From: Aulosira sp. FACHB-615
GTDB taxonomy: Bacteria; Cyanobacteriota; Cyanobacteriia; Cyanobacteriales; Nostocaceae
Reading direction: 5' to 3'
DNA length: 64,000 bases
Assembly: GCF_014698045.1 (NCBI RefSeq)
Contig: NZ_JACJSE010000007.1
Coordinates: 331,488 to 395,487, forward strand
Shown one piece after another: positions 16,821-25,206 of the stretch. A program made the translations under genes and the position numbers. Every line of letters starts with the position of its first letter. Positions within the stretch are counted from its first letter, which is position 1. The notes under the pieces are model-generated. The model worked only from the letters and a program-made list of their open reading frames with translations. It was not told the DNA's origin and searched no databases.

Positions 16821-17072
16821 CGCGGGAGCCGGAAAAGCTTACTATATTTAGTTTTCAAGGTGCGGTTTCGCGGATGGGATAATTTTAACATGGTGGAATG
16901 TCAATTGATTTACATGAAATCGCTGAAACTCATACTGCGTAAGGTGCGCGGACGATTTTAATTAAATTTTTCTGCAAAACCTTACTCTCCAAGGAATCCA
17001 GCCATTCTGATTCAAGGGCGATTTTGTACACCCACCCATCCGCGCATTTTGACTAATTTTGTAGTACTGTTC
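16821..17072 (-). promoter_or_regulatory. probable CRISPR leader
   Basis: This non-coding A/T-rich DNA directly borders the handle-proximal end of the array, where a leader is expected if crRNAs are read on the minus strand. No ORF of note is present. The promoter itself cannot be placed with confidence. The leader probably ends before the hairpin repeat at 17073. Confidence 0.5.
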
Positions 17073-17105
17073 AGATCCCTGACTTTTTCAAAAAGTCGGT
17101 GATCT
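17073..17105. repeat. 33-bp palindromic repeat, diverged copy
   Basis: Arms AGATCCCTGACTTTTT and AAAAAGTCGGTGATCT sit around one central base. This is the same 33-bp design as the copies at 22464-22496 and 27591-27623. It has one mismatch and one wobble pair, while the inner CTTCTT/AAGAAG pairs of the other copies are changed together to TTTT/AAAA. Confidence 0.65.
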
Positions 17106-17226
17106 ATTAGGAACAACATTGGATTTGCATAAAAAATACAGTACACCAAAAAAATCCTCTTTCCTACTCCCAGCCTTTAAAGATAATTTCAAAAATCAAG
17201 CCAGTTCCTACAATTGCTGCTGAGTT

Positions 17227-17287
17227 AACTTTCGCGGCGGCGGTGGTTAGCGGCTTGCAATAACAAAGACTCAGCAAAAGCGATCGC
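17227..17287. repeat. 61-bp direct repeat, left copy (duplicate of recN 3' end)
   Basis: Identical over 61 bases to 18133-18193, which is the last part of the recN coding sequence. Here it is separated from recN by the toxin-antitoxin pair. On the minus strand this copy still ends in an in-frame stop (TAA, against TGA in recN), so it can be read as an alternative recN 3' end. Confidence 0.9.
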
Positions 17288-17349
17288 CTCAACTTCTCTT
17301 AAGATAGAGGATTATGTATTGTCTGTGCTAAAGCAGTATTAGGTAGTAA

Positions 17350-17805
17350 TCAACTGCAAGTAATGTTTTGCCACAACTCGGCTACTACAAATCTCGACAA
17401 GTGACCCACATTTGTTGTCGCAATTACAATATCTGGAATTCCGAGAACTATTGCTTGAGCCACTAGAATCATATCACCGTCAATCGTTTTGTCACCTGCT
17501 GTTGGCTGTCCTTGCTGACGAGCTTGCGCCCAAAATTCAGCTGCTTGACGCATTGCAGTTGTTGTCAGTGGCAAATACTCAAGAAATTTAGCTAAATTAT
17601 CTAGACGAGCAATACCTTTGGTCTTATTCGCTCGTAATAATTCGCGGCGCACCTCGTAATCTGCAATCTCTGGAATAATAATACGGCTTCCCAATGTAAC
17701 ATGAGATTGGAGCCATTGAGTACAAGCAACACCCTCATTAGAAAGCTTGGGATTGGTAACTAAACCAAGCACTCCTGTATCTAACACAATAACTCGACTC
17801 ACCAA
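17350..17805 (-). CDS. PIN domain toxin (VapC-like)
   Basis: A 151-residue PIN-fold ribonuclease. It opens VIVLDTGVLGLVTNP with Asp9. Conserved acids follow in PEIADYEVRRELL (Glu46/Glu51) and DGDMILVAQA (Asp109/Asp111), and the end has ATTNVGHLSRF. VapC toxins cut tRNA or rRNA until bound by their antitoxin. The gene starts inside the last 7 bases of the antitoxin gene, the usual translational coupling. The whole pair is inserted between recN and a 61-bp duplicate of the recN end. All acidic residues expected for activity seem present. Confidence 0.87.
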   Translation of the reverse strand: MVSRVIVLDTGVLGLVTNPKLSNEGVACTQWLQSHVTLGSRIIIPEIADYEVRRELLRANKTKGIARLDNLAKFLEYLPLTTTAMRQAAEFWAQARQQGQPTAGDKTIDGDMILVAQAIVLGIPDIVIATTNVGHLSRFVVAELWQNITCS

Positions 17806-18083
17806 GTTATACCTTTGAGCTCAGACGGAAATAACTTGCGTTCTGACAGCCGATCATTATCTAAAGCATGAATCAAATATTGACCTGTTTCCTGCTGTTC
17901 CTCTCCATCCTCATCATCTATCCACGACTGAAGTAAGTTAACTGCTTGGGCTTGTTTTTGCTTCAGTAGGATAGAATTTGTCAAAAGCTGCAATGCTAAT
18001 GCTTCTACTGAAAGCCCTTGCTGAGTGGCTTCTTGTGCAAGATACTGTTCTAACTCTGGTGAGAGATTAAGGGTTAATGTCAT
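17799..18083 (-). CDS. antitoxin of the PIN toxin pair
   Basis: A 94-residue acidic protein. The opening MTLTLNLSPELEQYLAQEAT, then QQGLSVEALALQLL, has the strand-helix-helix pattern of ribbon-helix-helix DNA-binding antitoxins. The C-terminal half (SWIDDEDGEEQQETGQYL) is acidic and probably wraps the toxin. It precedes and overlaps the PIN gene and would repress the shared promoter, which must lie in the roughly 50 bases between 18084 and the recN end. No exact antitoxin family name can be given. Confidence 0.8.
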   Translation of the reverse strand: MTLTLNLSPELEQYLAQEATQQGLSVEALALQLLTNSILLKQKQAQAVNLLQSWIDDEDGEEQQETGQYLIHALDNDRLSERKLFPSELKGITW

Positions 18084-18130
18084 ACATTCCTAATTTTGAC
18101 TACTATATGCAGGTGCGTTAAATTTCATGG

Positions 18131-19879
18131 TCAACTTTCGCGGCGGCGGTGGTTAGCGGCTTGCAATAACAAAGACTCAGCAAAAGCGATCGCATCTGTG
18201 GCAGATTTACCCCCAGCTAACTGCGCTAGTTCTTCCCGGCGCGTACTAATATTATCTAAATAAGTAACTCGGACAACGGTACGCTGTTCTGTGCTGCCAT
18301 TGTTAGCTTTTTTACCTTTACCTTGGGTAATAATTTGCTTATCTACCCGGAAATGACGGTCAGCCATTGCTGCTACTAAGGGTTGGTGCGTCACGCACAA
18401 TACTTGATGGTGTTGACCGAGTTGGTATAATTTTTCAGCGATCGCTTGGGCAACTCTCCCAGAAACACCGACATCGATTTCATCAAATACCAATGTTTCG
18501 GCGGAGTCTGCTTGCGAAAAACAAGCTTTCAGTGCTAGTAAAAAGCGGCTCATTTCCCCACCAGAAGCAATTTCGGTCAATGGTTGCAATGGTTCGCCAG
18601 GGTTGGGACTGAACACAAAGGTAATTTTATCTGCACCCGCCGCCGTGGGAACGATGGGTACTATTTCCACTTGGAATTGTACTTTTTCCATCGCCAGGGG
18701 TTTGAGTTCTGCAATCAACCGCGACTCTAAATTATTCGCAGCTTGACGGCGCAGTTTAGTTAACTTTTGACAAGCTTGGGTCAGTTTATCAAAACAAGTT
18801 TTTTCTTGCTGTTCTAAACTTTCAATCGATTGTTCACTGTCGTTGAGTTCGGCTAATTCTTGTTGGATACGTTGATAATAAGCGATCGCTTCTGTGAGTG
18901 TCGGCCCGTACTTGCGGCAAATTTGCTTTAATTCTCGGATTCTTTCTTCGACTTCTTCCAATCTTTGGGGGTCAGCTTCTAAACTATCCCCATAAGCGTT
19001 AATTTGTCGTCCAACTTCCACAACTGCGGTTTGAGCATCTCTCACTAATTCTAATAATGATTGCAGTTGGCTATCATATTCCACCATATCGTTTAAGGTG
19101 GCTTCACTATCTCCGAGTAAGTCGGCTGCGGCTGGTGTATCACCGTCGTTTTGATACAAAGCCTGATAGATTTTGTAACTCATCTGTTGCAAGTCAACAA
19201 CGTGATTTAAGCGTTCCCGTTCTTGGGTCAGTTGTTCTAATTCTTGCGGTTCGCTGAGGTTGGCGGTGGATAATTCCTGCACTTGATAAGTCAGCAAGTC
19301 GAGTTGTTGCAGACGTTCCCGTTCGGATGTGCGGCGTTTTTCTAGAGCAAGATGGGCTTGTTGGTAAGCATGATAAGCTGTGGCAATCACTTGACGCTGA
19401 TGAATTAAAGCATCGCCACCATACACATCTAACCATTCCCGGACTTGGGCTGGTTGTCCAACTTGGACTGTTTGACCTTGGGCGGTAATTTCCACGAGGC
19501 GATCGCGCAATCCTACCATGATTTGCCGATTCACTAATACACCATTCACCCGCGATCGACTGCGGATATTACTACCTGTGGCGGTAATTTCTCTACTAAT
19601 TACTACTGAGTGATCATCAATTAAATCGATTTCTTGTTCCGTTAACCAAGCGGCTAGGGCATGATGAGATTTAAAAGTGGCTTCTACCATTGCGCGGGTT
19701 GTGCCAGTGCGGATAACGCGACTGGAAACTTTACCACCCAAGGCTGCATCAATCGCATCTAAAATAATCGATTTTCCCGCGCCGGTTTCACCTGTCAAAA
19801 CATTTAACCCAACGCCAAATTCTAGTTCCAGTTGGTCAATCAGGGCAAAGTTTTCTATTCGCAGACCAAGCAACATCAA
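18131..19879 (-). CDS. recN: DNA repair protein RecN
   Basis: A 582-residue SMC-like ATPase of double-strand break repair. It begins LRIENFALIDQLELEF, with Walker A TGETGAGKS at 29-37. A long coiled-coil centre (about 150-370) follows, then the signature ASGGEMSRFLLALK, Walker B LVFDEIDVGVSG and the H-loop VTHQPLVAA. RecN loads at breaks and tethers DNA during recombination. The gene looks complete. Its last 61 bases are duplicated at 17227-17287 on the other side of the toxin-antitoxin pair. No LexA box was noticed in the 100 bases upstream. Confidence 0.96.
   Translation of the reverse strand: MMLLGLRIENFALIDQLELEFGVGLNVLTGETGAGKSIILDAIDAALGGKVSSRVIRTGTTRAMVEATFKSHHALAAWLTEQEIDLIDDHSVVISREITATGSNIRSRSRVNGVLVNRQIMVGLRDRLVEITAQGQTVQVGQPAQVREWLDVYGGDALIHQRQVIATAYHAYQQAHLALEKRRTSERERLQQLDLLTYQVQELSTANLSEPQELEQLTQERERLNHVVDLQQMSYKIYQALYQNDGDTPAAADLLGDSEATLNDMVEYDSQLQSLLELVRDAQTAVVEVGRQINAYGDSLEADPQRLEEVEERIRELKQICRKYGPTLTEAIAYYQRIQQELAELNDSEQSIESLEQQEKTCFDKLTQACQKLTKLRRQAANNLESRLIAELKPLAMEKVQFQVEIVPIVPTAAGADKITFVFSPNPGEPLQPLTEIASGGEMSRFLLALKACFSQADSAETLVFDEIDVGVSGRVAQAIAEKLYQLGQHHQVLCVTHQPLVAAMADRHFRVDKQIITQGKGKKANNGSTEQRTVVRVTYLDNISTRREELAQLAGGKSATDAIAFAESLLLQAANHRRRES
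18133..18193. repeat. 61-bp direct repeat, right copy (recN 3' end)
   Basis: This is the 3' end of recN up to the second base of its stop codon. It is identical to 17227-17287, 906 bp away. Together the copies bracket the PIN toxin and antitoxin genes in direct orientation. Confidence 0.9.
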
Positions 19880-20258
19880 GCTTCTCCCTCGTTAGTGCTG
19901 AGTGCTGAGTTTTGAGTGCTGAGTGTTTTGTTAGCCAGAATAATATTAATAATCAAAAGTGCCGTAGGCGCTCATTGCCCTGACTCAGCAACGCCAGTTG
20001 CTACAACGGAGGGAACCTCCGCAACGCACTGGCTCCTCAGCACTTTCTACTCAGCACTTAAAATGGAACTAGTACGTTTTCAGTGTAGCAAACCTAGCCT
20101 TTGCCTCTGCTGGTGTAAATAAATATTTTGAGTCTTAGTAGCCACAGCTATATTATGCGGAAAATGCTAATTAAGCTGATCCCCAATTTTAGGGATGTGG
20201 ACAGCAAAACATATTGTTACAATACTTAACATGTTTCATTTGACTGGTGGCTTTCTTC
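19880..20258. other. intergenic region between recN and the AarF-like gene
   Basis: Divergent promoter region for recN and the kinase-like gene. It holds GTGCTGAGT direct repeats at about 19893-19929, inverted copies (CTCAGCACT) near 20035-20060 and a 41-bp hairpin at 19993-20033. No ORF was accepted. Confidence 0.5.
19993..20033. repeat. 41-bp hairpin repeat (family with 49802-49842)
   Basis: The unit starts GCCAGTTGCTACAACGGAGG and ends CCTCCGCAACGCACTGGC around a GAA loop. The reverse complement occurs at 49802-49842, with two base differences in the stem. The structure is a long imperfect hairpin. Confidence 0.65.
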
Positions 20259-22250
20259 ATGATGGTTAAGACACTTCCCCCAACCTCCCAAACGATTGAG
20301 GGTGAAATATATAAGACTGAAGTAGTATCAGACAATGGTACACCAGCTTTAGTTGTGCGATCGCCCAATCGGCTGATTCCAAGTACCGAACCGGAAGCAG
20401 TGAAATATAACGCCGCAGAAATAGCGGAACATTATCAAAGCCGACCTCTACAGGTTTTACAACGAATTATTACTGTACTGCGTCCGACCTTGGCTTTTTT
20501 CTTCGGTTTGTGGTGGGACAGCAAACGCGGAGTCGTCATCAAAAATGACCGTCGTCGCGCTGTGCAGTTACGGGAGTTATTAACGCGACTAGGGCCTGCT
20601 TACATCAAAATTGGTCAAGCCTTATCTACCAGACCTGATTTAGTTCCGCCGACATATTTAGAAGAACTAACCAGACTCCAAGACCAGTTACCGCCATTCC
20701 CTAATGAAATTGCTTACCAGTTTATTGAAGAAGAACTGGGCGCACCACCAGAAGAAATTTATGTAGAATTATCCGCACAGCCCATTGCCGCCGCTTCCTT
20801 GGGACAAGTTTATAAAGGTAAACTGAAAACTGGTGAAGAAGTTGCTGTCAAAGTGCAACGCCCGGATTTAAGAGAAAGAATTACGATTGATTTGTATATT
20901 TTGCGCCGCATTGCTGGTTGGGTACAAAGAAACGTCAAACGAGTGCGGAGTGATTTAGTTGGTATTTTAGATGAATTAGGCGATCGCATTTTTGAAGAAA
21001 TGGATTATATCCATGAAGGTGAAAATGCCGAGCGTTTCTTTCAGTTATATGGTCATATTAGAGACATATATATCCCGAAAATTTACTGGGAATATACCAA
21101 TCGTCGTGTACTGACGATGGAATGGATTAACGGTACAAAACTAACGCAAGCAGCCGAAATTGCTGCCCAAGGTATAGATGCACGTTATTTAATTGAAGTT
21201 GGGGTGCAGTGTTCGCTGCGGCAACTTTTAGAACATGGCTTTTTCCATGCTGACCCCCATCCAGGGAACTTGTTAGCCACACCCGATGGAAAATTAGCCT
21301 ATCTCGACTTTGGGATGATGAGCGAGATTCAGCCGCCCCAGAGATATGGTTTAATTGAGGCGATCGTTCACGTAGTCAACCGTGATTTTGAAGGTTTAGC
21401 ACAAGATTACGTCAAACTAGACTTTTTAACACCAGATACAGACTTAACCCCAATTATCCCCGCATTTGCCAGAGTATTTGCTGATGCTCAAGGTGCGAGT
21501 GTCGCCGAACTCAACATTAAAAGCATCACCGATGAACTCTCAGCTTTAATGTATGAATATCCCTTCCGCGTTCCTCCCTACTACGCTTTAATTATTCGCT
21601 CCCTGGTCACTTTAGAAGGAATAGCAATCTTTATTGATCCTAACTTCAAAGTTCTCAGCGAAGCTTATCCTTACGTTTCCAAGCGCCTGTTAACCGACCC
21701 CGCACCACAACTGAGAACATCACTGCGAGATTTACTGTTTAAAGAAGGCAAATTCCGGTGGAATCGTTTAGAAAACTTGTTACGAAATGCGCGAAATAAT
21801 GAAGATTACGACTTTAATTTAGTGTTAAATCAAGGTTTAGATTTTCTCTCTTCTGAACGAGGTGCATTTATTCGTGACAGATTAGTAGATGAATTTGTCA
21901 ACGGAGTTAACGCTGTCGGTAAAAACGTGATGCACAACTTCACCTATTTACTGCGCGAACAGGTAGGTTTAACAGCAGTCAACGAAACACCAGCCGCCAC
22001 AGTCGAACAACAGCAGACCTTAGAGCATATCAAAAATATCTTGAAAATTCTGCAAGAAACCCGTGGCTTTGACCCCATGCAAATGGCTCCTCAGTTGGCT
22101 CAATTATTATTCAACCCTGGCGTGCAGCGTTTAGGTCAACAAATCGGGACACGTTTAGTTCAAAAATCTTTAGCACATCTAATTCGGGAGTTATTAGCAG
22201 CAGAAGATATCGAACAAATCAGAACGCCAAGAGCAGGAATTAAAGCTTAA
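20259..22250 (+). CDS. ABC1/AarF/UbiB family atypical kinase
   Basis: About 663 residues. Diagnostic motifs are KIGQALSTRPDLVPP (KxGQ), AAASLGQVYKG (the Ala-rich nucleotide loop), VAVKVQRP, FFHADPHPGNLL and LDFGMMSE. UbiB/ADCK proteins bind ATP and support quinone (here plastoquinone or tocopherol) metabolism. Their substrate is not settled. The C-terminal third is helical and ends in a segment that may contact membranes. The frame is open from a GTG at 20247. I prefer the ATG at 20259 (or 20262) because GGTGG lies about 9 bases upstream and MVKTLPPTSQ is a typical start. Cyanobacteria carry several copies. Confidence 0.92.
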   Translation: MMVKTLPPTSQTIEGEIYKTEVVSDNGTPALVVRSPNRLIPSTEPEAVKYNAAEIAEHYQSRPLQVLQRIITVLRPTLAFFFGLWWDSKRGVVIKNDRRRAVQLRELLTRLGPAYIKIGQALSTRPDLVPPTYLEELTRLQDQLPPFPNEIAYQFIEEELGAPPEEIYVELSAQPIAAASLGQVYKGKLKTGEEVAVKVQRPDLRERITIDLYILRRIAGWVQRNVKRVRSDLVGILDELGDRIFEEMDYIHEGENAERFFQLYGHIRDIYIPKIYWEYTNRRVLTMEWINGTKLTQAAEIAAQGIDARYLIEVGVQCSLRQLLEHGFFHADPHPGNLLATPDGKLAYLDFGMMSEIQPPQRYGLIEAIVHVVNRDFEGLAQDYVKLDFLTPDTDLTPIIPAFARVFADAQGASVAELNIKSITDELSALMYEYPFRVPPYYALIIRSLVTLEGIAIFIDPNFKVLSEAYPYVSKRLLTDPAPQLRTSLRDLLFKEGKFRWNRLENLLRNARNNEDYDFNLVLNQGLDFLSSERGAFIRDRLVDEFVNGVNAVGKNVMHNFTYLLREQVGLTAVNETPAATVEQQQTLEHIKNILKILQETRGFDPMQMAPQLAQLLFNPGVQRLGQQIGTRLVQKSLAHLIRELLAAEDIEQIRTPRAGIKA

Positions 22251-22297
22251 CTCGCATATACGCCATACACTCCATAAATCCTGTAGAGATGTTGTTG

Positions 22298-22418
22298 GGA
22301 CTTACGCAACTGGCATATTGTTTCTGTAGGGTGTGTGACGCAACGAGAAGCTTTGAACGTAGTCATAACATTGGTAGCGTCACGCACCAACTACCAATTG
22401 TGACACTTACGTAAGTCC
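22298..22418. repeat. MITE-like element with GGACTTACG termini
   Basis: Left end GGACTTACGCAA and right end TTACGTAAGTCC are inverted repeats (11 of 12). An inner pair, GTGTGACGC and GCGTCACGC, gives a second stem. No ORF is present. The same termini bound a different interior at 58359-58527. It sits behind the AarF-like gene. Confidence 0.65.
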
Positions 22419-22463
22419 TGGTTGTATGGCCATCCTATTTGATTTGTGAAAATCGAGAGGCGC

Positions 22464-22496
22464 AGATCCCCGACTTCTTCAAGAAGTCGGGGATCT
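22464..22496. repeat. 33-bp perfect palindromic repeat
   Basis: Arms AGATCCCCGACTTCTT and AAGAAGTCGGGGATCT surround one C. TTTTAG follows, so it might also end transcription of the AarF-like gene, although it is 214 bases behind that stop. Related copies are at 17073 and 27591. Confidence 0.75.
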
Positions 22497-22642
22497 TTTA
22501 GTTCAATAATTATTTATAACTGCTATGTGATACCAATTTGAAAAATGATTGCGACAAATGGGTTACTGAAAAGCTCACCAGTAAGCAATTTCCCAATCCA
22601 AAATCCAAAATCTAAAATCCAAAATGGTATGAGTAAGACTTT

Positions 22643-22850
22643 TTAAGCTTGCCAAAGATATAGAAGCGAGAATAGAAAAACCCAAACAATATCAACAAAG
22701 TGCCAAAACAAAGTAGCAGCACTCACCCCAAAGTGACCTTTTTCATAGTTACCTGGAAGGAAAGAACGAACCAGCATCGTAATTTGAAGAATCACACCAG
22801 TCAGAACGTGTAGACCAAACAGGGCAAAGCAAAGCCAGACGAGCAAAAAT
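22643..22850 (-). pseudogene. ctaE: cytochrome c oxidase subunit III, 3' fragment
   Basis: The last 65-70 residues read LLVWLCFALFGLHVLTGVI, then a middle part with SFLPGNYEKGHFGVSAA and TLFWHFVDIVWVFLFSLLYL. These are the final two helices of CtaE, including the conserved HFGV and WHFVD residues. The upstream two thirds are replaced by a decayed IS630 transposase from about 22850, and the missing part is nowhere in the window. No other cta gene is present. The enzyme subunit cannot be made from here. Confidence 0.85.
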
Positions 22851-23533
22851 TTTGATAAAAGTTGACGAAAACCCAGATTGGACGGATGCTCAAATAGCCG
22901 GAGAAATAGGGTGTTCATCAGGTCTTGTACGTAAGTGGCGTAAACGTTGGTGTCAAACCCGTAGTCTGGAAGAAGCACCACGTTCTGGTCGTCCAAGTCT
23001 TTTTCAAGCGTCCGAATAAACCAGCAGGTGCAGAACAACCAGTTCATTTTGCAGCCCGATATATCAGGGAAGGAGCAACACATCTTTTTGCAGCTTTAAG
23101 TGTTGCTGAGGGTTTGATTTATGGTTATTGTAGTCCCACGAAAACATTTATCGATTTTCAGACTTTTCTACTATCCGGATTAATCCCAGAAGCCATTCGT
23201 CGTGGTGTACGCCATATCTATTTAATCCTTGACAATGGCTCTACTCATGCACCAAAACAATTACAGGCTTGGTTGAATCAGAAACAAAAAGAGGAAGGTT
23301 GGAATTTTACGGTCGAAGTTGTCTGGCTGCCAAAATACGCTTCTTGGTTAGACCAAATCGAAATTTGGTTCAGCGTTTTACAGCGAAAATTACTGACTCC
23401 GAATGATTTTCCTGACCTTAATACATTACAGCAACGTATCACCGATTTTATTATTCGCCACAATGACTCTGCACAACCCATAAAATGGTCATATACAGTG
23501 GCGCAGATGATGGAGAAATTCGCTACGAATTAA
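22850..23533 (+). pseudogene. IS630 family transposase, truncated and internally deleted
   Basis: 22856-23026 encodes the helix-turn-helix part (KVDENPDWTDAQIAGEIG, VRKWRKRWCQTRSLEEAP, RSGRPSLF) in one frame. The catalytic part then starts abruptly in another frame with RPNKPAGAEQPVHFAARYI and continues with LILDNGSTHAPK (second Asp) and PKYASWLDQIEIWFSVLQRK (Glu) to the stop at 23533. Residues between these parts, including the first catalytic Asp, are missing, and so is the N-terminus. No terminal inverted repeats were found. The remnant abuts the ctaE stump on one side and the epimerase gene on the other. Confidence 0.85.
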
Positions 23534-23552
23534 TGCAAAGCTGTACTTAGCA

Positions 23553-24737
23553 CTATTTGACAGACTCAGAACTCAAAGCCGCAAATTGTTGCCAACATAG
23601 GTATAAAGCGCGGGGTACATGAAAACATCCCTTCCATTTACCGCCTTTGAGATTTAATAATACTTCTCCACGCCGATTGAGATAGCCGAACCACTCCCCA
23701 TATTCGGGATCTGCAAAGTGTTTCCAGGCGTAATCGTGCATTTTTTCATACCATTCCCAGCAGGCGGCGCGTTTTGTCAGGCGATAACCCATTGCTAATG
23801 CAACTAACGATTCTAGATGTACCCACCACAACTTTTGATCCCATTCCAATTGCTGTGGTGGATGTCCATCAGCATCCATAAAGTAATACAAGCCGCCGTA
23901 TTCTTCATCCCAAGCAAAATTTAAAATGTTCAGCACCACATCAACAGCTTGGTTAATTGTCTGAAGATCATTTTTCCGGCGGGCGATATCCATAATAAAC
24001 CACATCGCTTCAATACCGTGACCGGGATTAATTAATCTGCCTTCAAAACAATTGATGTGGGAACCATCGGGGGCAACAGTTTCATACATTAATCCTCGTT
24101 CTTGGTCGAGGAAATCACTCATCACTTCCTGAACGGTTGTGGCTAAAACACTCTCTAAAGTTTCACTGGGAAGTAACCATTCCATTTCGAGAGTCAGGTT
24201 AGCTAAAATCATCGGCACAGCCAAGGCTTTCATTGGTCTTGTACCGGGATAAGTTTTAGTATATTTACCTTTGGGATGCTCTTTGCGACGCAACACATTA
24301 TTGTAAGCTTGCATTGCCACATCTTTTGCCCACTCTTCACCGGAGGCTAAAGCATATTGGCTAAATGCCATCGCCGCAAAGCAATCAGAGAAAATATTGT
24401 AAGGTTGGACTAGGGGTTGACCTTCGCGGGTGAGGGCAAAATACCAATTTCCTTCGTCATCTCTGCCATGTTGGGCGAGGAACTTTGCACCATTGCTGGC
24501 GATTTCCAGCCAATTTTCGCGTTTTTCTAATTGGTTGCACAACATTGAAAAAGTCCAGACTTGGCGGTTTTGCAACCAGATAAATTTGTCGGTGTCGTAA
24601 ACTTGGCCTTCCCGATTTAAGCAGGTAAAGTAACCGCCTTGTTCCAAGTCTAAGGAGTGGTTTTCCCAAAATGGGAGTACGTCATTCAGGAGTGCGTTTT
24701 TGTACAGTTCCGCCAATGCTTTGAAGTCGTACTCCAT
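23553..24737 (-). CDS. AGE family epimerase/isomerase (N-acylglucosamine 2-epimerase)
   Basis: About 394 residues from the ATG at 24737 (MEYDFKALAELYK). The frame is open 9 codons further, but family members begin here and GAGCGGA lies just upstream. The protein is an (alpha/alpha)6 barrel. Seen are PFWENHSLDLEQGGYFTCL, WLQNRQVWTFSML, the conserved Arg/His-rich centre INPGHGIEAMWFIMD and LWWVHLESLVALAMGY. The cyanobacterial enzyme interconverts GlcNAc and ManNAc, needs ATP as an effector and acts in amino sugar supply or envelope glycans. It may serve the glycan cluster starting at 25.2 kb. Confidence 0.9.
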   Translation of the reverse strand: MEYDFKALAELYKNALLNDVLPFWENHSLDLEQGGYFTCLNREGQVYDTDKFIWLQNRQVWTFSMLCNQLEKRENWLEIASNGAKFLAQHGRDDEGNWYFALTREGQPLVQPYNIFSDCFAAMAFSQYALASGEEWAKDVAMQAYNNVLRRKEHPKGKYTKTYPGTRPMKALAVPMILANLTLEMEWLLPSETLESVLATTVQEVMSDFLDQERGLMYETVAPDGSHINCFEGRLINPGHGIEAMWFIMDIARRKNDLQTINQAVDVVLNILNFAWDEEYGGLYYFMDADGHPPQQLEWDQKLWWVHLESLVALAMGYRLTKRAACWEWYEKMHDYAWKHFADPEYGEWFGYLNRRGEVLLNLKGGKWKGCFHVPRALYLCWQQFAALSSESVK

Positions 24738-24842
24738 AAATTTCCGCTCTTGTATCAACACCAACAGGGTTAAATTATCTCATGCAGAGAGTGAATTAAG
24801 CATGATCGATGGGAGTATGGGAGCGATCGCCCTACCATACCT

Positions 24843-25160
24843 CATCAAACTTTAGATTTACTCACAATAAAAATTGAAGACTCAACGATACAGGCAAATC
24901 TGATAGCAGCCTCAGCAATTTTGGCTGGGTTAAGATTAGAGCAAAACGTAATTTATAGTCTAGTACGGAGAGACATTATGCAAGAATCTGTGATTTACCG
25001 TTCAATTCAGGAAGAAGCAGAGGCAAGAAAGCAAAGAGAAATTGCCAATAATTCTTTACGAGAAGGTTTTCCAGTTGAAGTTGTGGCTCGTATTACTGGA
25101 TTATCGATCGCAGAAGTTCAACAACTTCAACAACAACTGAATGAGTCTCCACAAAATTAG
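24843..25160 (+). pseudogene. Rpn/DUF2887-type protein, C-terminal remnant
   Basis: An in-frame stretch reads NLIAASAILAGLRLEQNVI, then YSLVRRDIMQESVIYRSIQ, EEAEARKQREIANNSLREGF and a final ARITGLSIAEVQQLQQQL. This is the usual C-terminal half of cyanobacterial Rpn-like recombination-promoting nuclease proteins (RRDIMQESVIYQ, then a helix-turn-helix-like GLSIEEVQQLQ). The frame is open from about 24843 but has no N-terminal nuclease domain. A TTG at 24921 or the ATG at 24978 could still start a short peptide. It is the second Rpn scrap in the window and belongs to another subgroup than those at 12 and 42 kb. Confidence 0.7.
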
Positions 25161-25206
25161 CCTAATTGCGTGGCGATCGCAACATCACCAGAACTTCCCA
25201 GTTAAT

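Noticed and set aside
22464..22496. Terminator of the AarF-like gene
   Set aside because: The hairpin is followed by only a short TTTT and belongs to a dispersed repeat family far from the stop; kept as repeat.
22925..23010. ATG at 22925 as a transposase start
   Set aside because: The first 25-30 codons are out of frame with the helix-turn-helix part read in another frame; the homologous catalytic part starts later.
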